Assembly: GCA_903789665.1 (NCBI GenBank)
Contig: CAIFEX010000022.1
Span: 1-60,245, forward strand
DNA: 60,245 nt
Direction: 5' to 3'
DNA from: an uncultured Clostridium sp.
Lineage (GTDB): Bacteria > Bacillota > Clostridia > Clostridiales > Clostridiaceae
Position 1 is the first letter of the stretch. Every line of letters starts with the position of its first letter. Below are positions 8,766 to 17,943 of this stretch, piece after piece. The notes beneath the pieces are model-generated. The model was not told the DNA's origin. It searched no databases and saw only the letters and a list, made by a program, of their open reading frames with translations. Made by a program: the position numbers and the translations under genes.

Positions 8766-10412
8766 TTATTTTTGAAAGAAAAGATCTATGTCGTCTTCCA
8801 CCGATCCTATACCTGCAATTCCGAAGTTCTCAACCAGTACTTTGGCTACATTCGGAGAGAGGAATGCAGGAAGTGTAGGTCCAAGGTGAATGTTCTTTAT
8901 TCCAAGGTACAGAAGTGCCAAAAGTACTATTACAGCCTTCTGTTCATACCATGCAATATTGTATACAATTGGAAGCTTGTTGATATCATCAAGCCTGAAA
9001 ATCTCTTTCAGTTTTAGTGCAATTACCGCCAGAGAATAGGAATCGTTACATTGTCCAGCATCAAGTACACGGGGAATACCGCCGATATTTCCAAGATCAA
9101 GCTTGTTGTACCTGTATTTTGCACAGCCTGCTGTAAGAATAACTGCATCTTTCGGAAGTGCTTTTGCAAAATCAGTATAATAACTTCTCGTCCTTGCCCT
9201 TCCGTCACATCCTGCCATAACCACAAACTTCTTTATGGCACCTGACTTAACTGCATCTACAATTTTATCGGCCAGGGCAAAAACCTGGTTATGCGCAAAT
9301 CCACCTACGATCTCACCTTTTTCCAGTTCAACAGGAGGTGTACATTTTTTGGCCTGTTCTATGATCTCGGAGAAATCTTTTTCCTCCCCTATTTCCCCAG
9401 GGATATGTTTACAGCCCGGAAATCCTGTGGCGCCAGTGGTATATAGCCTGTTCTTATAACTGTCTTTTGGTGGTACAACACAGTTACTCGTCATGAGAAT
9501 AGGACCATTAAAGCTTTCAAATTCCTCTCTCTGCTTCCACCATGCATTTCCATAGTTTCCTGCAAAATTGGAATATTTCTTAAATACAGGATAATAATGG
9601 GCAGGAAGCATTTCAGAATGAGTGTACACATCTACTCCAGTTCCCCTGGTCTGCTTTAAAAGCATCTCCAGATCCCTGAGATCGTGACCTGAAATAAGTA
9701 TTCCGGGATTATTTCTAACTCCTATATTCACTTTTGTAATTTCAGGATTTCCATAGGCAGATGTATTTGCCTCGTCCAAAAGTTTCATGCAATTTACACC
9801 ATATTTCCCGGTTTCAAGCGTCAATCCCACCAGATCATTTACAGTCAAAGAGTCATCCAGAGTTTTCGCCAGTGCTTTTTGTATAAACTCATCAACTTCG
9901 TCATTGTCTTTCAAAAGTACATTTGCATGTTTGGTGTAGGCCGAAATCCCTTTTAAACCGTAGGTAATAAGTTCACGCAAGCTTCTTATATCTTCATCTT
10001 TAGTGGAAAGAACTCCTACTTTGTCTCCAGCTGCTTTTGCCGCAAATTCACTTTCATCCGAGCTGCCCCACAATGCAGCTTCAGGGAGATTATCCTTATT
10101 GTCCAGCTGTTCCAGAAGCTCTCTTTTCTTTTTTAATGTTTCAACAACCCTCGAAGTTATAGCACTTTTATCAAAATTTGCATTCGTTATTGTTGTAAAC
10201 AAATTAAACGTAACAAGATGATTTACTTCACTGCCCACTTTCTTTCCCTCGGCACGAAGTTTCGTAGCAACTGCAGATATTCCCTTTGTCACATATATAA
10301 GTAAATCCTGCATGGCAGCTACCTCAGGCCTTTTCCCACAGACTCCAACTCGAGTACAGCCTTTGCATCCTGCTGTTTCCTGACACTGATAACAAAACAT
10401 TTTGTTTTCCAT
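8766..10412 (-). CDS. hcp: Hybrid cluster protein (hydroxylamine reductase)
   Basis: A 548-residue hybrid cluster protein. The N-terminal cluster ligands follow C-x2-C-x8-C-x5-C (C7, C10, C19, C25), the spacing of the short-type anaerobe Hcp. Later hybrid-cluster ligands are visible in [28 protein letters not shown] and [11 protein letters not shown]. Hcp proteins reduce hydroxylamine in vitro and are now mostly linked to nitric oxide detoxification. The start ATG has AGGGAGGAAATAATC upstream. It is monocistronic, with its own terminator. It is one of several reactive-nitrogen or oxygen defence genes in the window, with the FprA pair at 43-48 kb. Confidence 0.96.
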   Translation of the reverse strand: MENKMFCYQCQETAGCKGCTRVGVCGKRPEVAAMQDLLIYVTKGISAVATKLRAEGKKVGSEVNHLVTFNLFTTITNANFDKSAITSRVVETLKKKRELLEQLDNKDNLPEAALWGSSDESEFAAKAAGDKVGVLSTKDEDIRSLRELITYGLKGISAYTKHANVLLKDNDEVDEFIQKALAKTLDDSLTVNDLVGLTLETGKYGVNCMKLLDEANTSAYGNPEITKVNIGVRNNPGILISGHDLRDLEMLLKQTRGTGVDVYTHSEMLPAHYYPVFKKYSNFAGNYGNAWWKQREEFESFNGPILMTSNCVVPPKDSYKNRLYTTGATGFPGCKHIPGEIGEEKDFSEIIEQAKKCTPPVELEKGEIVGGFAHNQVFALADKIVDAVKSGAIKKFVVMAGCDGRARTRSYYTDFAKALPKDAVILTAGCAKYRYNKLDLGNIGGIPRVLDAGQCNDSYSLAVIALKLKEIFRLDDINKLPIVYNIAWYEQKAVIVLLALLYLGIKNIHLGPTLPAFLSPNVAKVLVENFGIAGIGSVEDDIDLFFQK

Positions 10413-10574
10413 GATTATTTCCTCCCTGTTTTTTTATCCGGGATGCCGCCGTTAAAAAATGATAAACACAGCTGCACCCTCTGGATTGTTTCCTCCAAGG
10501 CTTAGTTTAAACCGAACAGGCTTTATCTAAACCTGAGAATCACTTTATAAGTCTACATTAACAGGAATTCTAAA

Positions 10575-10604
10575 AAGCTTCCGTAACATAAGTTACAGAA
10601 GCTT
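10575..10604 (-). terminator. Terminator after the DUF1287 gene
   Basis: Arms AAGCTTCCGTAAC (10575-10587) and GTTACAGAAGCTT (10592-10604) form a 13-bp stem with one mismatch and a 4-base loop. On the minus strand it is followed by TTTTTAG. On the plus strand CAATTTTTTT follows, so it could act both ways. Confidence 0.78.
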
Positions 10605-10636
10605 CAATTTTTTTATATCCTGAAAATAATTTTTCG

Positions 10637-11338
10637 TCACTTAGGAAATCTAAAATGTCCTGTTATTTTTGGCATCCAGTACATGATTTCATCACTTTCT
10701 CTGGCATAGGGTGGTGAACTGTGTATTATATATGGAACACCATCTGCTCTCCTCTTGTCGGAAACCACAGCTATGTGTTCACTATTGTCAAAAGTCAGGA
10801 TATCCCCTGGCTGCCATTGTTTCAGATTTTCAAAATCATTTGGCTTCAGCTGGGTAGTAATACTGGCTGCGTGGTTCTTAAAATAAATATAGAGAACGGA
10901 CACCCTTCTAAAATCTATATTCGGATCAATTTTTCCGTGAACCCCTGCATAATTACCGGGATTATCTCTTATATCTTCATCCACCATATCCTTGAGATTG
11001 TATCCTGCATCCCTAAATGCCCTCCACACAAGGTCAGTACACACCCCTTCGCTCTCAGGGGGATATCCGCCTGTATAATAAGCTGATTTATATTTCACCC
11101 TTTTATACGCTTCTTTTCTCGCTCCGAGAAGTATATCCTCCTGATCCTTTATGCCATCTCCGTCTTTATCCGAATTATCAAACGATATTGCTTTTTTCAA
11201 CTTTTCATCAATCGTATCCTTCTCCTGTATTTTTGGTGTATCTACACCGTAAAACACATTTTTATGTACAAAAAGTTCAAATCCCGCAGCCGTCAAACAA
11301 ATCAAGCATAAAAACACTATAAAAAATTTTTTCCTCAT
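10637..11338 (-). CDS. Exported DUF1287 protein with an EF-hand-like loop
   Basis: A 233-residue protein with an N-terminal hydrophobic segment (about residues 4-22) after a basic MRKK, so it is exported or membrane-anchored. Residues near 57-68 read DKDGDGIKDQED, a textbook 12-residue EF-hand calcium loop. The rest matches the DUF1287 family, with EGVCTDLVWRAF, GDILTFDNSEHIAVVSDKR and YIIHSSPP. The conserved Cys and His positions look like an NlpC/P60-type cysteine hydrolase, so a cell-wall peptidase or amidase role is possible but inferred. It is monocistronic, with its own terminator. Confidence 0.8.
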   Translation of the reverse strand: MRKKFFIVFLCLICLTAAGFELFVHKNVFYGVDTPKIQEKDTIDEKLKKAISFDNSDKDGDGIKDQEDILLGARKEAYKRVKYKSAYYTGGYPPESEGVCTDLVWRAFRDAGYNLKDMVDEDIRDNPGNYAGVHGKIDPNIDFRRVSVLYIYFKNHAASITTQLKPNDFENLKQWQPGDILTFDNSEHIAVVSDKRRADGVPYIIHSSPPYARESDEIMYWMPKITGHFRFPK

Positions 11339-11397
11339 TTATCAACCTCTTGCTCATAATAATTTAATGTTATCAAATATAAGGAGGCAATGCAATC

Positions 11398-11664
11398 ATA
11401 AAAAGTCGTTATGAATTAGGGGTAAATAAACTAAGTGAAGTTGATGGGGAGGGAGGTACAGAAGTAGTAGAATCACTTAAAAATATTGCCCCAGATCTAG
11501 GAAAATACATTATTGAATTTGCCTTTGGCGACATTTATACCAGGCCATCGCTGAATTTAAAACAGAGAGAGCTGATCACTCTATCCATACTTGCAGCACT
11601 AGGCGGATGTGAAAAACAATTGAAAGTCCACGTTAACGGAGCATCTGCTTTAGCATTTTTCTAA
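11398..11664 (+). pseudogene. Carboxymuconolactone decarboxylase-like remnant
   Basis: An open frame of 88 codons, without an ATG, GTG or TTG start, follows an intact AAGGAGG site (11381-11387). The only ATG nearby (11390) runs into a stop after three codons. The translation contains LKNIAPDLGKYIIEFAFGDIY, LNLKQRELITLSILAALGG and QLKVHVNGA, the N-terminal half of carboxymuconolactone decarboxylase/AhpD-like proteins. It breaks off at the point where the second half should begin, ending in SALAFF. I read it as a decayed gene that lost its start and C-terminus. Translation from ATA or ATC is possible but unlikely. Confidence 0.7.
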
Positions 11665-11790
11665 TTCTCCGGCAATTTTACGACAATTTCTTACTTGACG
11701 GATTACTGTATTGGAAAATATAAACAGTAGTTGAAGGAATATGGATATTCGGTTATAATTAAAATATCAAAGTTGAAGGACTGATTTAAA

Positions 11791-12165
11791 ATGTTAGATA
11801 AAAAGGATATTGAGGTATTAAAAGAATTGATACAAACCGAATTAAAACCAGTAAATGACAATATACAGAGCCTAAAAGTAGGGCAAAATAAACATTCCAT
11901 ACTACTTGAAAACATGAATAAAAAACTTAATACAGTAATAGAGGGACAGCAGGCTCAACGGGAGCAGATCGACCGCCATTTTCAAAGGCTGGAGAACAAT
12001 ATGAAAGATGACAATACATTGATTAAATCGGCATTAAAGACGGTATCTGGCGATGTGAAAGATATAAAAAATGATACCAATAAATTAAAAGATGAAAATA
12101 AGGAGATAAAAAAGGTCACGGCCAGAAACAATTATGACATACAGTTATTAAAAGAGTCCATATAA
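11791..12165 (+). CDS. Coiled-coil hypothetical protein
   Basis: A 124-residue, highly charged protein that is almost entirely predicted helix. Heptad-like spacing runs through VLKELIQTELKPVNDNIQSLK, SILLENMNKKLNTVIEGQQ and TVSGDVKDIKNDTNKLKDENKEI. There is no signal peptide or membrane segment. GAAGGA lies upstream of the ATG. Such short coiled-coil proteins are common in clostridia, some in phage-derived regions, and their roles are unknown. A terminator overlaps its stop codon. Confidence 0.65.
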   Translation: MLDKKDIEVLKELIQTELKPVNDNIQSLKVGQNKHSILLENMNKKLNTVIEGQQAQREQIDRHFQRLENNMKDDNTLIKSALKTVSGDVKDIKNDTNKLKDENKEIKKVTARNNYDIQLLKESI

Positions 12166-12180
12166 AGGACTCTTTCTTTT
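12151..12180 (+). terminator. Terminator overlapping the stop of the coiled-coil gene
   Basis: A perfect 9-bp stem AAAGAGTCC (12151-12159) and GGACTCTTT (12167-12175) is followed by CTTTTT. The stop codon at 12163-12165 lies in the loop. Confidence 0.8.
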
Positions 12181-12229
12181 TATCTTTGCCAATTTTTAGA
12201 TTCTCAAAGCCATAAATAAATCTCCCTAT

Positions 12230-12931
12230 TTATTCTTTCTTTTCTCTAAGATAGAGATAAGTCAATCCCCAGAAAAGAATAAACCCAAACCCAGTTAACA
12301 CTGCTGCTGTAATTTTACCATCACTGCTTGACATCCAGCTTTCCGTCATAGGCAGCCTTGAAGCAATTCCAATAAGGCCTAAAATCCATATGAATGGTAG
12401 AAAAGGCCACCACATCCGTCCATCCTTCTTACTACGGATAAATACTAGAATAAGGCTTCCAATAAGCATTATAGCTATTACCAAAATGGCAAATGTATTT
12501 GACAAATGTATGGTCAGAAGAGTGTGAGGAACAAGTAGTTTAATCAATACGAGAAGGTTTATTCCCCTATCCGAAGAAGTCAATGCACTCAGCAGTTCAA
12601 AAAAAGAGCTGATGCCAAAAACCAAGCCTACCAATTTCAATATTTCTTTTCTACTGGATTTGCCAAGATTGTGAATTAATTCATCCGCCGCCAGCTGTGG
12701 ACTTTTTCCAAAGAATCCTTCAGCAGATTGTCCATCCTCCTGGGCAGAAATTATATCTTGTAAAATCTGCAGTAATAAGTTTTCTATCTCATAATCGTCA
12801 TAGAATAATCCGGCACTGCGGATGTATACCAGCAGCTGTTCATAATACTCCCTATTTTCATCCGTCAATTTTTTGCGCAATTGATTATTTGTTTTAATAG
12901 ATTTTTCCACAGAATCATTTTGTTTATTCAC
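12230..12931 (-). CDS. DUF1129/HAAS-type membrane protein partnered with PadR
   Basis: A 233-residue protein with a soluble helical N-terminus (about residues 1-95, with FYDDYEIENLLLQILQDIISAQEDG and PQLAADELI) resembling the HAAS/DUF1129-type domain. At least four membrane segments follow (around LVGLVFGISSFFELL, TFAILVIAIMLIGSLILVF, WPFLPFIWILGLIGI, AAVLTGFGFILFWGLTYL). Its start overlaps the end of the PadR gene by 8 bases, so the two are translated from one message. PadR plus HAAS-type membrane protein pairs are frequent in Firmicutes and control envelope or transport functions. Here the specific job is unknown. Confidence 0.75.
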   Translation of the reverse strand: MNKQNDSVEKSIKTNNQLRKKLTDENREYYEQLLVYIRSAGLFYDDYEIENLLLQILQDIISAQEDGQSAEGFFGKSPQLAADELIHNLGKSSRKEILKLVGLVFGISSFFELLSALTSSDRGINLLVLIKLLVPHTLLTIHLSNTFAILVIAIMLIGSLILVFIRSKKDGRMWWPFLPFIWILGLIGIASRLPMTESWMSSSDGKITAAVLTGFGFILFWGLTYLYLREKKE

Positions 12932-13262
12932 ACAGTTTCTCTCCTTTCAGGCATATAAGATTATCAACCTTGTACACCAAATCCTTCCACTGTTCAATAA
13001 AATCCCTGCAGTGAGCCTTTCCTTCTGGGGTTATACAATAATATTTTCTGTTCGGACCTTCCGGTGAAGATTTCATTATACTGGAAAGATAACCTTGCTT
13101 TTCTAACTTTTGAAGCAGTGGATATACGGTACCAGCAACTATTTCATTAAAGCCGTGTTTTTTTAACAGCTGAATCATCTCGTATCCGTATACCTCATTT
13201 TCTAAAACAATCAAAAGCACACATCCTTCAAGTACGCCTTTCAAAAGCTGAGTTTGCTTCAA
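12924..13262 (-). CDS. PadR family transcriptional regulator (TTG start)
   Basis: A PadR-type winged-helix repressor. The frame is open for 28 codons further upstream, but those codons run through a promoter and two palindromes. TTG 13262 has GGAGGG at 13269-13274 and gives the normal PadR N-terminus (KQTQLLKGVLEGCVLLIVLENE). The product is 112 residues. The DNA-binding wing is near GTVYPLLQKLEKQGYLSS and RKYYCITPEG. It is co-transcribed with the overlapping membrane protein downstream and is probably autoregulated through the two operators. The ligand is unknown. Confidence 0.88.
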   Translation of the reverse strand: MKQTQLLKGVLEGCVLLIVLENEVYGYEMIQLLKKHGFNEIVAGTVYPLLQKLEKQGYLSSIMKSSPEGPNRKYYCITPEGKAHCRDFIEQWKDLVYKVDNLICLKGEKLCE

Positions 13263-13282
13263 ATTATCCCTCCTCACCTCAT

Positions 13283-13351
13283 CTATTATGTAATGCATAT
13301 TAGTGTTGATATCATTATATAATAATTTATCTATTATGTAAAGCATAATAG
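13283..13351 (-). promoter_or_regulatory. padR promoter with two palindromic operators
   Basis: Two related 21-bp palindromes lie 48 bp apart. The distal one (13331-13351) has perfect arms CTATTATG/CATAATAG around TAAAG. The proximal one (13283-13303) has CTATTATG/CATATTAG around TAATG. Between and over them is a sigma-A promoter on the minus strand: -35 TTTACA (13337-13342), a 17-bp spacer, and -10 TATAAT (13314-13319). The distal palindrome covers the -35; the proximal one lies just past the expected +1. This is the layout of an autorepressed gene. Confidence 0.8.
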
Positions 13352-13425
13352 ATAAAAAATAAATATTATAATCACGTAATTCTTAAGTCCACCTTATCCA
13401 GGCACATAGGCACTATTTATTTCAG

Positions 13426-14667
13426 CTACACATCATGTGCGGTAATCTCCTCCCTATTTTTAACTCTCCTATTATTATATACAGATAAAAGTATTACCGA
13501 AATCAAAAGTAAAAGGCTCCACAAAGCTGCTTTAAACAATAATGACACAAATGATATGATGAGTATTGAAATTGCAATTTTCAGTCTGATACTGTGCAGC
13601 AGCTTAAATCCAGCAGCTAATCCAATTATTGCATTGGACAGGAAAAACACATTGGCACAGGTTATAATTTTATCCAGACTTATGAAGTTTGCAGCAGACA
13701 GGAATAAAATTACAAAATGTATACATACAAGTGTTATGACAGCATTGGCTGGGCTTCCATATCTGTTCATATATGACAGATAGACAGGCAGCTTATTCTT
13801 TGTCCCGCGCTGTGCATTCATCCTTGAAACTCCCCCGACTACCATAAGATAGGTACACATGCACAGTCCCGATGCAGCAGCAGTGATTACAGGCAAAGAA
13901 AATGAACCAAACAGTGGAGTCATGATTGCCAGTATATCGTGATTATCGGCGGACACATTTTGTATGGAAAATGCAACAATAATATATAAGCTGATAATAA
14001 CTATTAAACTTACAGTCATTGCTTCAACAAGTGTTTTTTTAGGATTTTTTATATCTTCAATATAGTTGCCTACAATTTCCCATCCTATGATTGCCCAAAA
14101 TAAAAGTAAAAGAGTATATCCAAATTTGGAAATGGAAAAGGATGTTTGAGGTACATGTACATTTGAAGCAAAAATCAGTGTATATATACTTCCGCAGAAT
14201 AGCAGCGCAGCTGTAAATCCTGTTAAGATTAAGGTGACTTTCCCCAGAGCTTTTACACCATACATAAGAATCAGGGCACATATGATTTCCATCCCAAATG
14301 CGATTATCTCCACTTTTATATTTGAAAGCAGGCTGAAGTTTTTTAAAAATTCCGCAGCTGTAATCAAAACTGCTGTAGGGCCAAAGCAAACTGCCGCTGT
14401 GAGAAAATTCGAAGTCAGTTCTCGAAAAAAATTCCCAAAGGCATTCCCAACTGCAATTGCAACACCTTCATTTCCAGGGCTTTTCAGACTTAAGAATATA
14501 AAAACATAGGCAAATACAATGCCAAGCAGCATTATAATAATCCAGGCAGCTATTGCCCATCTTCCAACCAGATTGTAGGCAATTGGCGGCAGCAGTATTA
14601 TTCCCGATCCCAGTACTGAGCCTGCTATGAGGCCGGAAAGTGTTATTGTTCCAATATTTTTACTCAT
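13426..14667 (-). CDS. APC-family amino acid permease (YjeH-like)
   Basis: A 413-residue integral membrane protein with about 12 hydrophobic segments. The start GTITLSGLIAGSVLGSGIILLPPIA carries the glycine-rich first half-helix of APC-superfamily transporters, and LFWAIIGWEIVGNYIEDIKNPKK is the conserved helix 6 region. It resembles the YjeH/amino-acid exporter branch, but direction and substrate cannot be decided. It is divergent from the LysR gene at 14872, which probably controls it. The ATG has no ribosome-binding site of its own; its start overlaps the stop of a short upstream frame (ATGA), suggesting coupled translation. Confidence 0.87.
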   Translation of the reverse strand: MSKNIGTITLSGLIAGSVLGSGIILLPPIAYNLVGRWAIAAWIIIMLLGIVFAYVFIFLSLKSPGNEGVAIAVGNAFGNFFRELTSNFLTAAVCFGPTAVLITAAEFLKNFSLLSNIKVEIIAFGMEIICALILMYGVKALGKVTLILTGFTAALLFCGSIYTLIFASNVHVPQTSFSISKFGYTLLLLFWAIIGWEIVGNYIEDIKNPKKTLVEAMTVSLIVIISLYIIVAFSIQNVSADNHDILAIMTPLFGSFSLPVITAAASGLCMCTYLMVVGGVSRMNAQRGTKNKLPVYLSYMNRYGSPANAVITLVCIHFVILFLSAANFISLDKIITCANVFFLSNAIIGLAAGFKLLHSIRLKIAISILIISFVSLLFKAALWSLLLLISVILLSVYNNRRVKNREEITAHDV

Positions 14668-14693
14668 ATTTTACATTTAGTGAAAAACTTCAC
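14664..14693 (-). CDS. Possible leader peptide coupled to the permease
   Basis: A 9-codon frame starting at GTG 14693 and ending in TGA 14664-14666 overlaps the ATG of the permease (ATGA). A strong AGGGGGTG site lies at a suitable distance upstream of the GTG, while the permease ATG itself lacks one. The peptide would be MKFFTKCKI. A perfect 9-bp inverted repeat TTTAGTGAA/TTCACTAAA (14676-14697) covers it and could fold in the RNA. The frame is seen; translation and a control role are inference. Confidence 0.4.
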   Translation of the reverse strand: MKFFTKCKI

Positions 14694-14697
14694 TAAA
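14676..14697. promoter_or_regulatory. Palindrome upstream of the permease start
   Basis: Perfect 9-bp arms TTTAGTGAA and TTCACTAAA with a 4-bp centre, 9 bases before the permease ATG and within the divergent intergenic region shared with the LysR gene. It could be a regulator site or an RNA hairpin in the permease leader. Confidence 0.45.
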
Positions 14698-14871
14698 CTT
14701 CACCCCCTATCTTTTTTTGATTTGATTGCAGCCAGCTGTAATTTTTCAAAAATTTAATCAAAAAATTTATTGAATTTCCAATAGATTTATATTAGCATAA
14801 GATTAACTATTAATAAAATTGAATTATTTGAAAATACAATTCAGTTTTTTTGAAGTAATTGGAGGGATATT

Positions 14872-15747
14872 ATGGAGTTTAGAAATCTGATAACATTTTC
14901 GGAAATTGCCCATTTGAAAAGTTTTACCAAGGCAGCAGAAGAATTGGGATATGCCCAATCCACTATTACAACCCAGATTAAACTTTTAGAAGAGGAGCTC
15001 GGCATAAAATTGTTTGAAAAGATCGGAAGGAAAATACATCTCACTTCAAAAGGCAAAATACTTCTCAAATATGCAGAAAATATAATAAGTCTTACAGAGG
15101 AAGCCAGGGAAGCAGTAGGCGGCATAGATTTTCCCCATGGGATTTTAAGAATAGGAATTGTGGAGTCCCTGTGTACCATGAGGCTTCCGGAAATGCTTAA
15201 AAATTATCATATGAAATATCCTGAAGTAGAAATTATAATCAAAGTTGGAGTTTGTTCGGATTTAAGAAGCATGCTCAAAAACAATATAGTTGATTTGGCA
15301 TTTATTCTGGATAAACCAACTGTTGATCCGGATTTGATATGCTGTGTATCCTACAATGAACCCATGATATTTTTGTCCTCTCCAGTAAACGGGCTTGCTG
15401 GCAAAAATCAAATCACAATTGAGGATATCAAAGATGAGCCTTTGATTGTAACGGAAAAGGGCTGCAGCTATAGAAATATTTTTGAGAAAATGTTTCAAAA
15501 ATCAGGTCTGAAGCCCAATATAGCTTTGGAAGTCGGAAGTATTGAGGCAATTAAAAGTTTTACTATGAGTAATCTTGGAATAACCCTGCTTCCCGTTATG
15601 ACCGTAGAGAAAGAACTAGAAAGCGGACAGCTTGTTGGATTTGATTTGGACGGATGTAAATTCAATATGGCTACACAAATACTATATCACAAGAACAAGT
15701 GTGTAACAGCTGCAATGAAGGCTTTCATATCGGAAGCCAAGAGTTAA
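14872..15747 (+). CDS. LysR family transcriptional regulator, divergent from the permease
   Basis: A 291-residue LysR-type regulator. The N-terminal helix-turn-helix is MEFRNLITFSEIAHLKSFTK and AAEELGYAQSTITTQIKLLE, and the effector-binding part has LRIGIVESLCTMRLPEML and VDLAFILDKP. A GGAGGG site precedes the ATG. Divergent arrangement with the APC permease gene (204-bp shared intergenic region) suggests it regulates that transporter in response to the transported amino acid or a metabolite. It is convergent with fumC downstream. Confidence 0.92.
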   Translation: MEFRNLITFSEIAHLKSFTKAAEELGYAQSTITTQIKLLEEELGIKLFEKIGRKIHLTSKGKILLKYAENIISLTEEAREAVGGIDFPHGILRIGIVESLCTMRLPEMLKNYHMKYPEVEIIIKVGVCSDLRSMLKNNIVDLAFILDKPTVDPDLICCVSYNEPMIFLSSPVNGLAGKNQITIEDIKDEPLIVTEKGCSYRNIFEKMFQKSGLKPNIALEVGSIEAIKSFTMSNLGITLLPVMTVEKELESGQLVGFDLDGCKFNMATQILYHKNKCVTAAMKAFISEAKS

Positions 15748-15801
15748 GATATGGGGAGATATATACCTATTTTAAAAGGCCATATAACTCCCGACAGACA
15801 T

Positions 15802-17166
15802 TTAAACCATATTCTCAGGTTTTATAATATCGTCAAATTGTTTTTCTGTTAAATACCCAAGTTCTACAGCTGCATCCTTCAAACGGATTCCCTTTTTATG
15901 GGCAAGTTTTGCAATCTCTGCGGATTTATCGTAACCGATGTATGGATTAAGTCCAGTTACAAGCATCAGGGACTTATCCAGATTTTCCTTCATTTTATCC
16001 ACATTAGCTTTTATCCCCACTGCACAATTATTATTGAATGAAACAACCGCATCTGAAACCAATCTGACAGATTGTAAAAAATTATATATACACACCGGCA
16101 TAAATACATTCAACTGGAAATTTCCCTGTGAAGCTCCAAAAGAAATTGCAGTATCATTGGCCATCACCTGGCAGGCCACCATGGTGACAGCTTCGCACTG
16201 GGTTGGATTTACTTTGCCGGGCATTATGGAGCTTCCAGGTTCATTTTCAGGAATAGTTATCTCGCCAAGACCACATCTAGGGCCGCTGGCATACCATCTA
16301 ACGTCATTGGCAATCTTCATCAAATCTGCTGCAAGAGCTTTTATTGCGCCGTGGGCATAGACCAGGTCATCCCTGCTGGTTAAAGCATGGAATTTATTTT
16401 CGGCAGTGACAAATCTTGTACCAAGACAGCTGCTAATTTCCTCCGCTACAATTTTGCCGAAATCAGGATGTGCATTGAGACCCGTTCCTACCGCTGTTCC
16501 TCCCAGCGCCAATTCTCTCAAACCCTCTATGGACTGTTTTATATTTTTTTCTCCCTTGACGAGCATCTGTTTCCAGCCGCTTATCTCCTGAGAAAACGCT
16601 ATGGGAACGGCGTCCTGCAAATGAGTCCTCCCTGTCTTGATAATTCCCCTGTTCTCTATTTCAAGATGTTCCATGGTTCCTCTCAATGTATCTATAGCAG
16701 GCAGTAATTTGTTTTCTATTTGCATTACGGCAGCTATGTGCATTGCCGTCGGGAAAGTATCATTCGAGCTTTGGGACATATTTACGTCATCGTTTGGGTG
16801 AATTACTTTTTTGCCCAATATCTGATTTGCCCTGTTGGCAATGACTTCATTCACATTCATGTTGCTCTGTGTTCCACTGCCTGTCTGCCAGACTACCAGT
16901 GGAAAATTGTCATCCAGCTTACCTTCATAAATTTCATCACATACCTGTCGAATTACCTTCGTCTTTTCATCGTCAAGCTTGCCCAGCCTGTTGTTTGCCT
17001 TTGCCGCTCCTTTTTTTAAAATGCTGAACGCCCTAATCACTTCTATCGGCATCTTTTCAGTACCGATTTTAAAATTCTCAAAACTTCTCTGCGTCTGGGC
17101 ACCCCATAATTTATCAGAGGGAACTTTCACTTCCCCCATCGTGTCCTTTTCTACTCTATAATCCAT
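15802..17166 (-). CDS. fumC: Class II fumarate hydratase
   Basis: A 454-residue fumarase C. It shows the superfamily signature GSSIMPGKVNPTQCEAVTMV, the substrate-binding region TGSGTQSNMNVNEV, and the catalytic region GRTHLQDAVPIAFSQEISGW. It interconverts fumarate and malate without an iron-sulfur cluster, which makes it oxygen-stable. The length equals the standard class II enzyme. The close relative aspartase is excluded by the conserved sequence set around RTHLQDA and the C-terminal LKDAAVELGYLT. It is monocistronic. Confidence 0.96.
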   Translation of the reverse strand: MDYRVEKDTMGEVKVPSDKLWGAQTQRSFENFKIGTEKMPIEVIRAFSILKKGAAKANNRLGKLDDEKTKVIRQVCDEIYEGKLDDNFPLVVWQTGSGTQSNMNVNEVIANRANQILGKKVIHPNDDVNMSQSSNDTFPTAMHIAAVMQIENKLLPAIDTLRGTMEHLEIENRGIIKTGRTHLQDAVPIAFSQEISGWKQMLVKGEKNIKQSIEGLRELALGGTAVGTGLNAHPDFGKIVAEEISSCLGTRFVTAENKFHALTSRDDLVYAHGAIKALAADLMKIANDVRWYASGPRCGLGEITIPENEPGSSIMPGKVNPTQCEAVTMVACQVMANDTAISFGASQGNFQLNVFMPVCIYNFLQSVRLVSDAVVSFNNNCAVGIKANVDKMKENLDKSLMLVTGLNPYIGYDKSAEIAKLAHKKGIRLKDAAVELGYLTEKQFDDIIKPENMV

Positions 17167-17222
17167 AAAAATGCCTCCCTTTATTCTCCATTAAATATAA
17201 AATCCATTGAATATTCCCGGCT

Positions 17223-17783
17223 TTATAAAGACAGCTCCACGAAAAAATAATGCTGCATTTTATCTGCAAATCTGATAGCTTTTTCATCTATACCCTTTTC
17301 CAGTGTCCATGTCATGATGACAAAAACATTTGCCACATAAAGATTTGCCAATAGATCTAATGAAACATCCGTAATCTTTTTATGTTCTTGCAAATATAAA
17401 CGGCATTGTGAAAAAAGGATCTTTTCAATTTCCTCTCTTAGATCTCCCCTTGGAACGTGAACTTTCAGCAATGTTTTTATCTCCTCCTTATGATGTGAAA
17501 ATATTTGGGAAACGTCACCTATGATTTTCCCCACGCCGCTGCTTTCAGCCTGTAAAAAACGCATTTCTGCTTTCTTTCCCACAATGCCGGCATAATATCT
17601 TACAATTCCTTCCAGAAGATCATACTTATCCACATAGTGACTGTAAAAAGTAGAACGACTTGTCAATGAAGTCTCACATATATTTTTAATTGTAATGCTG
17701 TCAAAATCTTTTTTTTGCAGCAATTTGATAAAAGCTGCCTCAATAGTCCGCTTTGTTTTAAAAATACGCACATCTTCCGCCAA
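17223..17783 (-). CDS. TetR/AcrR family transcriptional regulator
   Basis: A 186-residue TetR-type repressor. Its N-terminal helix-turn-helix reads IKNICETSLTSRSTFYSHYVDKYDLLEGIV (start about residue 33, in two segments). The C-terminal domain resembles the TetR_C YcdC/DhaS-type. It is divergent from the alpha/beta hydrolase gene at 17944 (160-bp intergenic region) and probably controls it. The inducer is unknown. Confidence 0.88.
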   Translation of the reverse strand: MAEDVRIFKTKRTIEAAFIKLLQKKDFDSITIKNICETSLTSRSTFYSHYVDKYDLLEGIVRYYAGIVGKKAEMRFLQAESSGVGKIIGDVSQIFSHHKEEIKTLLKVHVPRGDLREEIEKILFSQCRLYLQEHKKITDVSLDLLANLYVANVFVIMTWTLEKGIDEKAIRFADKMQHYFFVELSL

Positions 17784-17943
17784 TCAATTTCACACCTCTT
17801 GTACAATTTAATACATTTTTATATATTTTATTCGATTACGAACATATTATATCATTTTAACAATTGTTTGTCCCCTAAAATAACAATATACTCTAGTTGA
17901 TGGCCGATAGGTCAAATAAATCAATTAAACCGGAGGTATTTTT

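Noticed and set aside
15752-15790. Imperfect inverted repeat GGGAGATATAT/ATATAACTCCC between the LysR gene and fumC
   Set aside because: Long loop and no T-run; could be a weak two-way terminator but not supported.
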